Source of the DNA: an uncultured Methanobrevibacter sp.
Lineage (GTDB): Archaea; Methanobacteriota; Methanobacteria; Methanobacteriales; Methanobacteriaceae
Length of the DNA stretch: 64,000 bases
Assembly: GCF_947170395.1 (NCBI RefSeq)
Contig: NZ_CAMVTE010000001.1
Coordinates: forward strand, 58,442 to 122,441
Reading direction: 5' to 3'
Shown: positions 1 through 9,394 of the stretch, one piece after another
Layout: each line of letters begins with the position of its first letter
How positions within the stretch are numbered: position 1 is the first letter of the stretch
Notes under the pieces: model-generated
The model's database searches: none
What the model was told of the DNA's origin: nothing
What the model saw: only the letters and a program-made list of their open reading frames with translations
Position numbers and translations under genes: made by a program

Positions 1-115
1 TTCCTGACTTTAATCAAGATTCTATTTTTCTTATCAAATTAATTCCAAAAACAACAAATATTTTAAATATTATGCTAATTTAAAATATAATTGTTAACTT
101 AATTGAGCTGTTATT

Positions 116-2989
116 ATGTCTGAGCCTAACAATATTGATATGTTTAAAAATGATGTCCGATATAGGGATAATATTGCACATGTTGAGACAATACCAGCAA
201 AAGAACCTACTTTTAAGAAAGTTGACAATTTAAATGAAAAAATCATAGATTATCTTGATTCAAGGGATGTCAAGCTTTACAAACACCAGGCCGATACATA
301 TGAGGCCATAAAAAACAATGAAAACGTTATAATTACAACACCGACAGCTTCAGGAAAAACTCTGGCCTTCAATTTGCCTATTATGGAGATGATGATTGAT
401 GACATGGATGCAACGGCCCTTTATATCTATCCGGCAAAAGCCCTTTCAAATGACCAGCTGCATGTTCTTGAAAACCTAGAAAGGGAACTCGAAATCGATA
501 TCATGCCGAGAACCTATGATGGTGATACTCCCAGGGAAGATAAAAAGGGAATCAGGGACAAATCAAGGATCGTTCTTACAAATCCCTACCAGTTGCATTT
601 GATTTTGTCCTGGCACCATCAGTGGACAAGATTTTACAAGAATCTGAAATATATCGTAATCGATGAGGCCCATTACTATAAGGGAGTTTTCGGTTCAAAT
701 GTCGCATTTCTCATAAAGAGATTAAAAAGGATAGCCAATTTTTACGGTTCAAATCCACAGTTCATATTGTCATCTGCAACACTGGCAAATCCGTTGGAGC
801 TTGCAAACAGATTGACTGGCGAGCAGTTCAGTTTGGTTGATGAGGACGCATCACCGAGCGGAGAAAAGGACTTCATCATGTACAATCCCTTTAAAAATTA
901 CCGAAGAAACAAGGTAAACATGCAGAATGCTCCTTCAGTGCACATGGAAACTGAAAACATATTCATATATATGATGCTTAAGGGAATTCAAACGTTGTGT
1001 TTTACTGTTTCAAGAAAAACCACTGAACTGATAGCTATGTGGGCCAAAAAGGACATGACGCAAATTAAGGGAAAGCTGGCCCATAGGATTGCTGCTTATC
1101 GTGCAGGTTACCGTCCTCAGGAGAGAAGGGAAATTGAAGAAGGCCTTAAAAGCGGAAAATATTTGGGTGTTACCTGTACAAATGCATTGGAATTGGGAAT
1201 CAACATAGGTTCGCTTGACGCTGTTATCATTTCGGGATATCCAGGAACCATGATATCAACATGGCAGCAGTCAGGAAGGGCAGGTAGAAGCAACCAAAAA
1301 TCTCTTGCTGTTTTGATTGCTTTTGAAAACCAGCTTGATCAGTATTTCATGAACAATCCTTCATTTTTCTTTGACAAGCCTCATGAAAACGCAATCATAG
1401 ACCTGACAAATCCTATTTTGCAGGAGGCGCATATACTTTGTGCAGCCAAGGAACTGCCGATTAAATCAGGTGAGGTTTCCAAATACTTTGGAGTCGATGA
1501 AAAAATTCTTGATGCTCTGGTTTCAAAAAAGGATCTTCATAAGAATATCCGTGGGGACTATATGTATCCTTATGATGACAATCCTGCACTGGACCATTCC
1601 CTTGACCAGATTTCAGGTCAGGAATTTAAGGTAATGAATAATGGAAGGCTTCTCGAGACAATGGAAAGGTCCCAAGTATACAGGGAAGCCCATGAAGGAG
1701 CCATTCTAATCAACAAGGGAGACACATATGTTGTAAATAGTGTCAATCTAAAAAACGGTTTTGTCAACGTGAGCCAAAAAACCGTAGATTATCATACGAT
1801 GGTTTTGAATAAGACAGAAATCAACATAGAAAAGAAAATTTCTAAAACCAAATACGGAAACCTGACTATTCACTTTGGTGAGCTTACTGTTCGAGAGGAT
1901 TACTATAAATATAAAAAAATGCATTTTTCCAAACCGATTGGAACATATCCTTTGGATTTACCTCCATTGAAGTTTAAAACCAAAGGATTATGGTTTACAA
2001 TTCCAAAACAGGTTCAGGACACTTTGGAAGATATGTTTTCTGAAGAGGAAGTCTTTGCAGGAGGTCTTCACGGCGCTGAACACGCACTGATTGGTCTTTT
2101 CCCACTTCATACAATGTGTGATAGATTTGATATAGGGGGTCTGTCAACCAATTATCATGAAGATACACAGGAGGCAACCATTTTCATCTATGACGGTTAT
2201 GAAGGTGGAATCGGAATATGTGAAAAGGCGGTTGACGTATTTGTCGATTTGCTTAAATCCACTGTTGATTTGCTTGAAAACTGCAACTGTAAAAGCGGTT
2301 GTCCTGCTTGCATATATTCACCGAAATGCGGAAACGATAACAAGCCGCTTCACAAAAATGCAACAAAATACATTCTCAACTATATGACACAGTTAATTTC
2401 CAAAAGTGAAACTCCCAAAAAGGAAATCGTTGAAGAAACTGTTGAGAAAAGTGAAGAGAATGATGTTGAATCATTGTTTGGTGAGGCATTGGAGCTTTTT
2501 AACAAAAATGACTATTCAACATCAAAGGATATCTTAAACAGCATTCTGACAATTGATAAAAGGCATGTCAATTCACTTGCACTTATGGGTCAGATTTTAT
2601 ACAATCAGGAGCAGAACGATATTGCACTCTATTTTGTTAAAAAGGCATTAAGCATTGATAAATCCAATGAAATGGCCAATGAACTGGACAGTCTGCTTTC
2701 ATCAAAACCTGAAAAATCCGATGAAGAGGAATTCGAATCCATTGATGATGTTGAAGTGATGTATGAGGAAGCATACGATTTGTATGTGCAGGGTGATTTG
2801 GACACATCAGCTGAAATTCTCGAAAAGATAATCAACTTCGATGACAGGAACGGCGATGCACTAGCATTGATGGGATTGATTTATTACCACTCAGGAATCT
2901 TTCCAAAGGCAGTTGAATATTACAGAAAAGCTTCAAAAATAAATAAAAATGGTGAAATGGTTAGGGAATTAAAGATGAGGGTTTCCTAA
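116..2989 (+). CDS. DEAH-box helicase with DUF1998 Cys cluster and C-terminal TPRs
   Basis: A 957-residue superfamily 2 helicase. It shows a Walker A motif TPTASGKT (75-82), DEAH (183-186), the SAT motif (220-222) and motif VI QQSGRAGR (384-391). A cysteine cluster C723, C725, C729, C732, C738 lies in a DUF1998-type domain, as in the MrfA family of DNA-repair helicases, where such cysteines bind metal. From about residue 785 to the end there are TPR-like helical repeats, in two blocks of similar layout, after a Glu/Lys-rich linker. The TPR tail is not part of the usual MrfA architecture and suggests a partner-binding role. A DNA unwinding or repair function is inferred from the family. The gene stands alone and ends overlapping the convergent aldo/keto reductase by 4 bases. 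Confidence 0.88.
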   Translation: MSEPNNIDMFKNDVRYRDNIAHVETIPAKEPTFKKVDNLNEKIIDYLDSRDVKLYKHQADTYEAIKNNENVIITTPTASGKTLAFNLPIMEMMIDDMDATALYIYPAKALSNDQLHVLENLERELEIDIMPRTYDGDTPREDKKGIRDKSRIVLTNPYQLHLILSWHHQWTRFYKNLKYIVIDEAHYYKGVFGSNVAFLIKRLKRIANFYGSNPQFILSSATLANPLELANRLTGEQFSLVDEDASPSGEKDFIMYNPFKNYRRNKVNMQNAPSVHMETENIFIYMMLKGIQTLCFTVSRKTTELIAMWAKKDMTQIKGKLAHRIAAYRAGYRPQERREIEEGLKSGKYLGVTCTNALELGINIGSLDAVIISGYPGTMISTWQQSGRAGRSNQKSLAVLIAFENQLDQYFMNNPSFFFDKPHENAIIDLTNPILQEAHILCAAKELPIKSGEVSKYFGVDEKILDALVSKKDLHKNIRGDYMYPYDDNPALDHSLDQISGQEFKVMNNGRLLETMERSQVYREAHEGAILINKGDTYVVNSVNLKNGFVNVSQKTVDYHTMVLNKTEINIEKKISKTKYGNLTIHFGELTVREDYYKYKKMHFSKPIGTYPLDLPPLKFKTKGLWFTIPKQVQDTLEDMFSEEEVFAGGLHGAEHALIGLFPLHTMCDRFDIGGLSTNYHEDTQEATIFIYDGYEGGIGICEKAVDVFVDLLKSTVDLLENCNCKSGCPACIYSPKCGNDNKPLHKNATKYILNYMTQLISKSETPKKEIVEETVEKSEENDVESLFGEALELFNKNDYSTSKDILNSILTIDKRHVNSLALMGQILYNQEQNDIALYFVKKALSIDKSNEMANELDSLLSSKPEKSDEEEFESIDDVEVMYEEAYDLYVQGDLDTSAEILEKIINFDDRNGDALALMGLIYYHSGIFPKAVEYYRKASKINKNGEMVRELKMRVS

Positions 2990-4134
2990 GGAGCGCCTGC
3001 ATAAGGGCTGAAACCATTTTCAAAATGGCTGCAAACCTCTTCAAGTTTATCCGGAATATCTATTTTTTGAGTACAGTGGTCAAGACAGGTTCCGCAATAG
3101 GTACACTCGTCTGCAGGTACTTTTTCATCACCCAATTTATCATAATACAATCTGTATATGTCTGATTCAGGTTGGTTTTTGCTTGTATTGTACAGGTTGA
3201 AGTATTCCGGAATTGGAATCATCTCAGGACATGCATCCACACAATATCCGCATTCGCTGCATGGTACTGCAACGTTTTGTTTAAGCTTTTGAGCCATCTT
3301 TTCTAAAAATGCTCTTTCTTCATCGCTTAAAACCTCAAAATTGTCATATGTATCGCAGTTGTCAAGCAGATCTTCCATTTTGCTCATTCCGCTTAAGACA
3401 ATTTTAACACTGTCAAGTGAAGCGCAGAATCTGATTGCAAAGCTTGCTATTGACTTGTCTGGGTTGAACTCTTTGAATTCATTTTTAATTTCATCGTTTG
3501 TGTTAACGATAACTCCTCCTTTCAAAGGTTCCATCACATAGACGTCAAGGCCATGTTCAACGCATAAGTCGTAGCATTTGTGTGCTTCGATTGCAGGATC
3601 TTCCCAGTCAAGATAGTTCAGCTCCAGCTGGACAATGTCAAACATGTCCCCATATTCATCCAGAACTTCCTTTAGCAATTTGGAATTGTCATGGAAGCTG
3701 AAACCGATTTGTTTTGCTGTTCCATCCTCTTTCATTTTTTTAACATATTCGAAAGTTTTGGCATTTTTAGCATTTTTCAGCCATGGTACGTTAATGTTGT
3801 GAATGAAAAACACATCAAAGTAGTCAATTCCCAATCTTTCAAGCATTTCGTTTACAAACTTTTCATTGTCATTTTCGCTTGTCAATGCCCAGGTAGGCAT
3901 CTTGTCACATATCTTGAATGATTCGCGAGGATACCTTTCGACTACTGCCTTTCTGATTGCAGTTTCACTGGCTCCGTTGTGATATGCATAGGAAGTATCA
4001 AAGTAGTTGTATCCTTTTTCCATATAGATATCGACCATCTGATTGAATAATTCCTGGTCGATAGTTGTCGGGTCTTTTTCATCGGTTTGAGGAAGTCTCA
4101 TGCATCCGAAACCGAATTTAGATTTATAAGTCAT
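2986..4134 (-). CDS. Aldo/keto reductase with two [4Fe-4S] ferredoxin motifs
   Basis: 382 residues. The N-terminal 270 residues form an aldo/keto reductase barrel with the tetrad visible as Asp and Tyr in DTSYAYH, Lys in the CDKMP segment and His in FFIHN. The C-terminus carries two ferredoxin-type clusters: C292, C295, C298, C302 and C344, C347, C350, C354. This is the common archaeal and clostridial ferredoxin-linked AKR form, probably a cytoplasmic oxidoreductase; the substrate cannot be told. The start has a good ribosome binding site (AGGAGA on the minus strand) 6-7 bases upstream. It is divergent from hypA across about 180 bases. Confidence 0.88.
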   Translation of the reverse strand: MTYKSKFGFGCMRLPQTDEKDPTTIDQELFNQMVDIYMEKGYNYFDTSYAYHNGASETAIRKAVVERYPRESFKICDKMPTWALTSENDNEKFVNEMLERLGIDYFDVFFIHNINVPWLKNAKNAKTFEYVKKMKEDGTAKQIGFSFHDNSKLLKEVLDEYGDMFDIVQLELNYLDWEDPAIEAHKCYDLCVEHGLDVYVMEPLKGGVIVNTNDEIKNEFKEFNPDKSIASFAIRFCASLDSVKIVLSGMSKMEDLLDNCDTYDNFEVLSDEERAFLEKMAQKLKQNVAVPCSECGYCVDACPEMIPIPEYFNLYNTSKNQPESDIYRLYYDKLGDEKVPADECTYCGTCLDHCTQKIDIPDKLEEVCSHFENGFSPYAGAP

Positions 4135-4254
4135 AATGTATCTCCTATAATATAATTTAGTATTACTGAATTATTTAAGTGTTGTTAATTGCAACATTAA
4201 TTTATTTTTTTTAAACTGTTTAGTAATACTCCAATATCGGCCAAATATTAAATA

Positions 4255-4265
4255 TATTTATAAAT
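4255..4265 (+). promoter_or_regulatory. Probable TATA box of the hypA-hypB operon
   Basis: TATTTATAAAT lies about 55 bases before the hypA ATG, so a leader of about 30 bases is expected; an AGGAG ribosome binding site at 4302-4306 sits within it. The call rests only on resemblance to the archaeal TATA consensus and position. Confidence 0.5.
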
Positions 4266-4314
4266 GGATAAAACTAAACTTAAAATATTAATACTTATTA
4301 TAAGGAGTTGTAAA

Positions 4315-4692
4315 ATGCACGAATTATCTATGGCTCAGGGTATTATTAATGCAGTTCTGGAAACTGCTGAGGAAAATAATGCAACTGAAGTCAATGAAGT
4401 TACTATCGAAATCGGAAGATTGGCTATGATAAACCCTGAACAGCTGCAGTTTATGTTGGGGGTATTGGTTGAAAACACCATTATGGAAGATGCTAAAGTG
4501 AATATCGAAGATATTCCTGCTGAAATCGAATGCGGTGATTGTGAGTTTAATGGTGTGGCTATTCTCGATGATAGTGACCATTATGCACCGCTAGTTAAAT
4601 GCCCTGAATGCGGCAGTTTAAAAGTTGAAATCTTAAATGGTAAGGATATAGTTGTTAAAAACATCGTTATCGAAAAACCTGATGATACATAA
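4315..4692 (+). CDS. hypA: Hydrogenase nickel incorporation protein HypA
   Basis: 125 residues. HypA delivers nickel to [NiFe]-hydrogenase large subunits together with HypB. The protein begins MHELSM, with the conserved nickel-binding His2 next to the start, and holds the zinc-binding pairs C73-x2-C76 and C96-x2-C99. The reading frame is open further upstream (to 4264), but the ATG at 4315 is chosen because the Met-His-Glu N-terminus is functionally required and AGGAG lies 8 bases before it. hypB follows after 18 bases. A methanogen needs this pair for its F420-reducing, MvhAG and energy-converting hydrogenases. Confidence 0.96.
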   Translation: MHELSMAQGIINAVLETAEENNATEVNEVTIEIGRLAMINPEQLQFMLGVLVENTIMEDAKVNIEDIPAEIECGDCEFNGVAILDDSDHYAPLVKCPECGSLKVEILNGKDIVVKNIVIEKPDDT

Positions 4693-4710
4693 AATAAATG
4701 AGGAGATATT

Positions 4711-5367
4711 ATGCACCAAGTTGCAGATGTGGAAGTAGCAAAAAATATTATGGACGCTAACAAAAGATTAGCTGATAAAAACTTGAAAAACTTAGAAGAA
4801 AAAGGAATTTTCTGTATAGACTTTGTTGGAGCAATCGGTTCCGGAAAAACTACATTGATTGAAGAAATCATTGACAATACTGATTATAATATAGGTGTTA
4901 TTGCAGGAGACGTAATCTCCAAATTTGATGCTGAACGTATTGAATCCCATGACGTTCCTGTTGCAGGTTTAAATACAGGTAAGGAATGTCACCTTGATGC
5001 GCATTTGGTTCACCACGGACTTCACGACTTGCCGTTGGATGATTTGGATATGGTTATCATCGAAAATGTGGGAAACTTGATTTGTCCTGTTGACTTTGAG
5101 TTAGGTTCACACATGAGACTGGTTGTAATCAGCGTAACTGAAGGGGATGACACTGTCGAAAAACACCCAATCATATTCCAGACTTCTGATGTAATTATTA
5201 TTAATAAAATCGATTTGGCTGATGCTGTCGGCGCCGATGTGGATAAGATGGTGGCTGATGCCAAAAAATTAAATCCAAATGTCAGGATAATCACTTCCAA
5301 TTTAAAAGAAGGTGAAGGATTGGATGAGATTATTCAGGTCATTAAAGATAAAAAAGAAAGTTTATAA
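4711..5367 (+). CDS. hypB: Hydrogenase nickel incorporation GTPase HypB
   Basis: 218 residues, the usual archaeal length. It is a SIMIBI-class GTPase that works with HypA in nickel insertion. The P-loop GAIGSGKT is at 40-47. The metal site at the dimer interface is present as C93, H94 and C125, matching the Cys-His...Cys of the archaeal HypB family; NKID is the guanine-specificity motif. There is no N-terminal poly-His nickel store. It follows hypA closely with its own GAGGAGAT site, and the next gene starts 19 bases after its stop, so the three genes may be co-transcribed. Confidence 0.96.
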   Translation: MHQVADVEVAKNIMDANKRLADKNLKNLEEKGIFCIDFVGAIGSGKTTLIEEIIDNTDYNIGVIAGDVISKFDAERIESHDVPVAGLNTGKECHLDAHLVHHGLHDLPLDDLDMVIIENVGNLICPVDFELGSHMRLVVISVTEGDDTVEKHPIIFQTSDVIIINKIDLADAVGADVDKMVADAKKLNPNVRIITSNLKEGEGLDEIIQVIKDKKESL

Positions 5368-5385
5368 GTGCTTTAAGGTGGTTTC

Positions 5386-6417
5386 ATGAAAGTATGGATA
5401 GATATTTCGAATGCACCTCATGTAAGGTTCTTTAAGGATGTAATCAAGTATTTGGAAGCTGAAGGTGAGGATGTAATCGTTACTGCAAGGCAATTTGGTG
5501 ATATCCATAAATTGATGGAAATGTATGACATTGATTTCATATCCGTTGGAAAACATGGTGTAAGCTTGTATGATAAGTTAAGGGAAAGTACATCAAGAGT
5601 TTATAATCTTGTTGATATTATACATGACGAAAAGGTGGATGTTGCCCTTAGCAAGCATTCCATTGAGCTTCCTAGAATTTCATTTGGTCTGGGAATCCCA
5701 AGTTTGTACGTTTTAGACAACGAACATGCGCTTGCCGCAAATAAATTGACTCTTCCTTTATGTGATAGAATCATTACTCCAAAAATCATTGACATGTGGA
5801 AACTGATGAAATTTGGAGCAGACCCGAATACAATTATTTCATACAATGGAACCTCTGAAATAATGCATTTCAAAAGTTTTGAATATAACGATAATGTTTT
5901 CAATGATTTGGATTTGGATTTGAAACATCCAAAAACAATTCTGATGAGGCCTGAACCGTCCCTTGCATCATATTTGGATGCCGATTGCAGAAAATCCGTT
6001 TTATCTCCAATCGTGGATGAGCTGAAAAATGTTGCAAACATTCTGATATTGCCTAGATTCAGGGAACAGGCTGAAATCTTCGAAGGTATTGACAATGTAT
6101 CAATCCTAAAGCCTCCTGTCGACACATCCAGCATAATCAAGAAATGTGATCTGGTTATTGGTGCCGGCGGAACAATGAATAGGGAAGCTGCACTTCTGCA
6201 GACTCCTGTAATTTCATGTTATCCTGGTGAAACATTATCAGTCGACCAATTTTATATAAATCAGGGTTTGATGTACAGATCAATTGATACTAATGAGGTA
6301 ATTGACAAGGCACTTGATTTTATTGTAAATCCTCATGAACAAATTGATTTGAAAACTGATGATTTGTTCCAGGTTATCATTGATAACCTATATGATTTGG
6401 CAAAAAATGGAAAATAG
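5386..6417 (+). CDS. DUF354 family protein, glycosyltransferase-like fold
   Basis: 343 residues. The start MKVWIDISNAPHVRFF is the signature N-terminus of the archaeal DUF354 family, whose fold resembles GT-B glycosyltransferases and UDP-GlcNAc 2-epimerase. A glycine-rich loop (GAGGTMNREAALL, about residues 256-268) near the C-terminus looks like the nucleotide-sugar binding region of such enzymes. The biochemical function is not known to me. It is transcribed in the same direction as hypA-hypB with a 19-base gap and a GGTGG-type ribosome binding site, which may only mean read-through. tRNA-Ala follows 43 bases after the stop. Confidence 0.8.
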   Translation: MKVWIDISNAPHVRFFKDVIKYLEAEGEDVIVTARQFGDIHKLMEMYDIDFISVGKHGVSLYDKLRESTSRVYNLVDIIHDEKVDVALSKHSIELPRISFGLGIPSLYVLDNEHALAANKLTLPLCDRIITPKIIDMWKLMKFGADPNTIISYNGTSEIMHFKSFEYNDNVFNDLDLDLKHPKTILMRPEPSLASYLDADCRKSVLSPIVDELKNVANILILPRFREQAEIFEGIDNVSILKPPVDTSSIIKKCDLVIGAGGTMNREAALLQTPVISCYPGETLSVDQFYINQGLMYRSIDTNEVIDKALDFIVNPHEQIDLKTDDLFQVIIDNLYDLAKNGK

Positions 6418-6460
6418 TTTTATACTAAAACATTCATATAGTATATTATATTTATTTTTT

Positions 6461-6533
<73 letters not shown>

Positions 6534-6566
6534 TTTTATTTTAAAAAGAAGAATTGTGATTAAAAT

Positions 6567-7646
6567 ATGTTGTTGATTGCTCAAAATCATTTACAATTGA
6601 TTGTAGAAGTAGGATTAATGTTATTTGTTACAATGGTGTTTTGCCTTAACTTAATTCCATTATCCCTAAGTGTTGTTACTTTTTTATCATTATTCTTAAT
6701 CGGTGGATTCACACTTATTTTTGGAGCAGATATTGTTCTTTTGATAATATCCTCCAGTCAGGCTGAATTTACTCACCCTTTCGGACCGATAGCACTTCTT
6801 GGAGCTGTAACTGCTCTGGCGTCGCTGAAGGTAATGAAGGAATCGGGTGTGGATATAAGGCCCCTTAGAAGATTTGTGATTTTATTCATTGTGGGTATTA
6901 CCGTTTTCGGTGGATTAATGCACAGGTCATTTTTAATATTATGGATATTAGGTTTGTTTATTGGATACATGGTTATCTCCAAATCTTTCAGGGAAAAGTC
7001 AATTTTAACCGGTAAGAGGATTATCATGTTCTTAGGTGCGGCAGGTATAGGTTTTGTTCTTCTCGAAGCGGTTGCAAGAGTAACCGGAATGACCATTTTC
7101 TCCCCAATGTTAAGGTTGGGTAGGATTGAGCAATATTCCTTGTCCAGTATTAAAACGGTATTAAATAACATTCAACTGATTGGGCATAGCGCCAACGCTT
7201 CCTACTGGGGAGCTGAGGGAACGGCATTTGCGGAAGGTTACATTACCCTGCCGATGCAGTTGGTTTTATTCTTCGGTCTTCCATTCCCAATGTTTTTCGG
7301 TATATTGGTTAACCAAAAGGATACAATCGATTATATGCTTCCGGGTATTTTTGGATACGGTTTCGACTTCGGTTATTTAGGTTTAGTAGGATTAATGGTA
7401 TTCGTACTTGGAACAATTCTCATTGGTTTTAAAATCCTTACAATTTACAGAGAAAGAAGAGAGAAAAACAATAAGAAATACCTGGGAAGAGAAGTATTGT
7501 TAATGGGAGCGTTATCAGCATTCATATCACAGGCTTTAATTGGTATGTTTGTATTTAACAGAACAATCAATGGTATGGCGCTTTTAACTTTCATATTTAT
7601 TGGGGCATTGATTTTAGCCAATGCCGTTACGCTTAAAAGATCTTAA
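6567..7646 (+). CDS. Polytopic membrane protein of the DUF1890/DUF1894/metE operon
   Basis: 359 residues with about nine or ten hydrophobic spans and short charged loops. The longest polar stretch, at about 170-225, contains HSANASYWGAEGTAF and presumably lies outside the membrane core. I do not recognise the family. A GTGAT ribosome binding site precedes the ATG. DUF1890 starts 12 bases after its stop, followed without gaps by DUF1894 and metE, so it is the first gene of a four-gene operon. A role linked to methyl or corrinoid metabolism is an inference from this context only. Confidence 0.7.
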   Translation: MLLIAQNHLQLIVEVGLMLFVTMVFCLNLIPLSLSVVTFLSLFLIGGFTLIFGADIVLLIISSSQAEFTHPFGPIALLGAVTALASLKVMKESGVDIRPLRRFVILFIVGITVFGGLMHRSFLILWILGLFIGYMVISKSFREKSILTGKRIIMFLGAAGIGFVLLEAVARVTGMTIFSPMLRLGRIEQYSLSSIKTVLNNIQLIGHSANASYWGAEGTAFAEGYITLPMQLVLFFGLPFPMFFGILVNQKDTIDYMLPGIFGYGFDFGYLGLVGLMVFVLGTILIGFKILTIYRERREKNNKKYLGREVLLMGALSAFISQALIGMFVFNRTINGMALLTFIFIGALILANAVTLKRS

Positions 7647-7658
7647 TGAGGTAGTTAT

Positions 7659-8117
7659 ATGAAAGCTTTAGTTTTACTAGGATGTCCTGAAACTCCATCT
7701 CAGACTCCTATGGCAGTTTACGTATTCAATAAATTAACAAAAATGGGTTATGACACTACAATTGCTGCAAATCCTGCAGCTTCAAAACTTGTTAGAATAT
7801 CCGACCCTGAAGGTCATTACAATTTAAATCTAGTTGATTTGGAAAGAACGTTGGGAGATATTAACGAAGGCGATTTTGATTTGTTGGTCGGTTTTGTCCA
7901 CAAGGATGCGGCGGCTTCATTTTTCGTAACTTTTGAACAGATTCTTCAGTGCAAATCCCTTGCGCTGGTATTTTCAAGAGATGCCGATGAAGTGGAAGAA
8001 TTTGTAAACATGATTGAAGAAAGCGCAAGCAATGCAAAAATTGTTCCTGTCAGAGCATTCCATAATCCTTCTCCAATTAAAGTAAAATTCGACAAAGCAA
8101 TTAAGGAGTTTGAATAA
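7659..8117 (+). CDS. DUF1890 family protein
   Basis: 152 residues, a small soluble alpha/beta protein found in methanogens. The N-terminus MKALVLLGCPETPSQTP looks like a Rossmann-type first strand and loop with a cysteine (C9). Function unknown. It has a GAGGT ribosome binding site and its stop codon directly abuts the DUF1894 ATG. The fixed pairing with DUF1894 suggests that the two products form a complex. Confidence 0.85.
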   Translation: MKALVLLGCPETPSQTPMAVYVFNKLTKMGYDTTIAANPAASKLVRISDPEGHYNLNLVDLERTLGDINEGDFDLLVGFVHKDAAASFFVTFEQILQCKSLALVFSRDADEVEEFVNMIEESASNAKIVPVRAFHNPSPIKVKFDKAIKEFE

Positions 8118-8432
8118 ATGTCATTCTGTTTAGATACTTACCTGCAACAATCAGATAACTATGAAATCCACGCTTCCAAAGCAGGTTTCAAGGATTGCGC
8201 AATGATTATCAGATTTAAAGCAAAAGATATTGTTTACATTAAACCAGGTGACCAGGTTTTAGGTGTTAGAGTAATAGGTATTCCTCCGATTCCAATCGGA
8301 TTTGACCATGAAAAGGGAACTGTTTTTTTACCTTATACAAAACCTTGTCATGGAACATCCGTTGTTGAACTTCCAATAGATGAAGAGGAAGTTGAAAAAA
8401 TAAGAAAATTGGATACTGGTAATAAAAAATGA
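8118..8432 (+). CDS. DUF1894 family protein
   Basis: 104 residues, matching the methanogen DUF1894 family. It has two cysteines in the first third (C4, C22) and a conserved-looking central strand region around GVRVIGIPPIPIGFD. Function unknown. It starts immediately after DUF1890 and overlaps metE by 4 bases (ATGA), so translation of the three genes is probably coupled. A role around the methionine synthase reaction is a reasonable guess from the coupling but has no direct support in the sequence. Confidence 0.85.
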   Translation: MSFCLDTYLQQSDNYEIHASKAGFKDCAMIIRFKAKDIVYIKPGDQVLGVRVIGIPPIPIGFDHEKGTVFLPYTKPCHGTSVVELPIDEEEVEKIRKLDTGNKK

Positions 8433-9373
8433 AATCTACAGTTGTAGGTAGCTTTCCGGTTGAGGAAAGCTCACCGTCCAGTTTTAAGGATAAATTACTA
8501 AATTCTTTTGGGGCATACGACCCGTTTAAGCAGGCCATCAAAAGCAGTGTAACAGCCCAGCTTGATGCCGGAGTTGACATCATCTCTGACGGCCAGGTTA
8601 GAGGTGACATGGTTTCTATTTTTACTAAATATATTCCCGGAATGAAAATTGAGGATGGAAACACAGTCATTGTTTCCAAAATAAGAAATCCAATCCAGGA
8701 AATTTCAATCAAGGATATGCAATATGCCAAAAAGGTGATGAAAGAATATTATGGAGGAAAAATTCCCGAAGGAAAGGGAATCAAGGGAATCATAACAGGT
8801 CCCAATACCATTGTACACTCCTCCAGAATTGAATCCTTTTATAAAAACAAGGAGGATGCAATCATTGATTTGGCCCATAGCTTGAAATTTGAAGTTGATG
8901 CAATAGCCAAAAAGGTCAAACCGGTTTATATTCAGGTAGATGAGCCGTTTCTCTCAACAGGGATGGTCGATATGAAAACAGCCCGTGAAGCTATCGGGAT
9001 AATTAAGGACGGTCTTGAAGTGCCGTTGGCGATGCATGTTTGCGGTATCCTGAAGGATGCATTCACCGATATTGCAAAGTTCAACGTTGACATTCTCGAT
9101 TTTGAATTTGCAGGAAATAACGTTAATCTGGATGTTTTGGAAAAAAACGCTTCATTAATTAGCGGTAAAAAATTGGGATTCGGTTGTGTTGATTCGGCTG
9201 TCAATGAGGTCGATGACATTAACGACATCGACGAGCTTGTTACAAAAGCTATTGAAATTGTTGGAAAAGACAATTTGCTTCTTGATCCTGACTGCGGTCT
9301 TAGAAGAGCTCCAAAGGATGTCGCTTTTGAAAAGCTACAATTGATGAATCAAATCAAAGACAAATACAATTAA
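8429..9373 (+). CDS. metE: Archaeal methionine synthase (short MetE, methylcobalamin type)
   Basis: 314 residues, corresponding to the C-terminal catalytic half of bacterial MetE, as in the short archaeal form. It transfers a methyl group to homocysteine; the related Methanothermobacter enzyme uses methylcobalamin rather than methyl-tetrahydropteroyl-triglutamate. The zinc ligands are recognisable: H203 and C205 in the MHVCG motif, a Glu in the DFEFAG segment, and C289 in DPDCGL. The upstream DUF1890/DUF1894 genes overlap or abut it. Homocysteine would come from a DUF39-type pathway like that of the protein at 18.7 kb. Confidence 0.93.
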   Translation: MKSTVVGSFPVEESSPSSFKDKLLNSFGAYDPFKQAIKSSVTAQLDAGVDIISDGQVRGDMVSIFTKYIPGMKIEDGNTVIVSKIRNPIQEISIKDMQYAKKVMKEYYGGKIPEGKGIKGIITGPNTIVHSSRIESFYKNKEDAIIDLAHSLKFEVDAIAKKVKPVYIQVDEPFLSTGMVDMKTAREAIGIIKDGLEVPLAMHVCGILKDAFTDIAKFNVDILDFEFAGNNVNLDVLEKNASLISGKKLGFGCVDSAVNEVDDINDIDELVTKAIEIVGKDNLLLDPDCGLRRAPKDVAFEKLQLMNQIKDKYN

Positions 9374-9394
9374 TTCTTTTTTGAGGTTTTTGCC

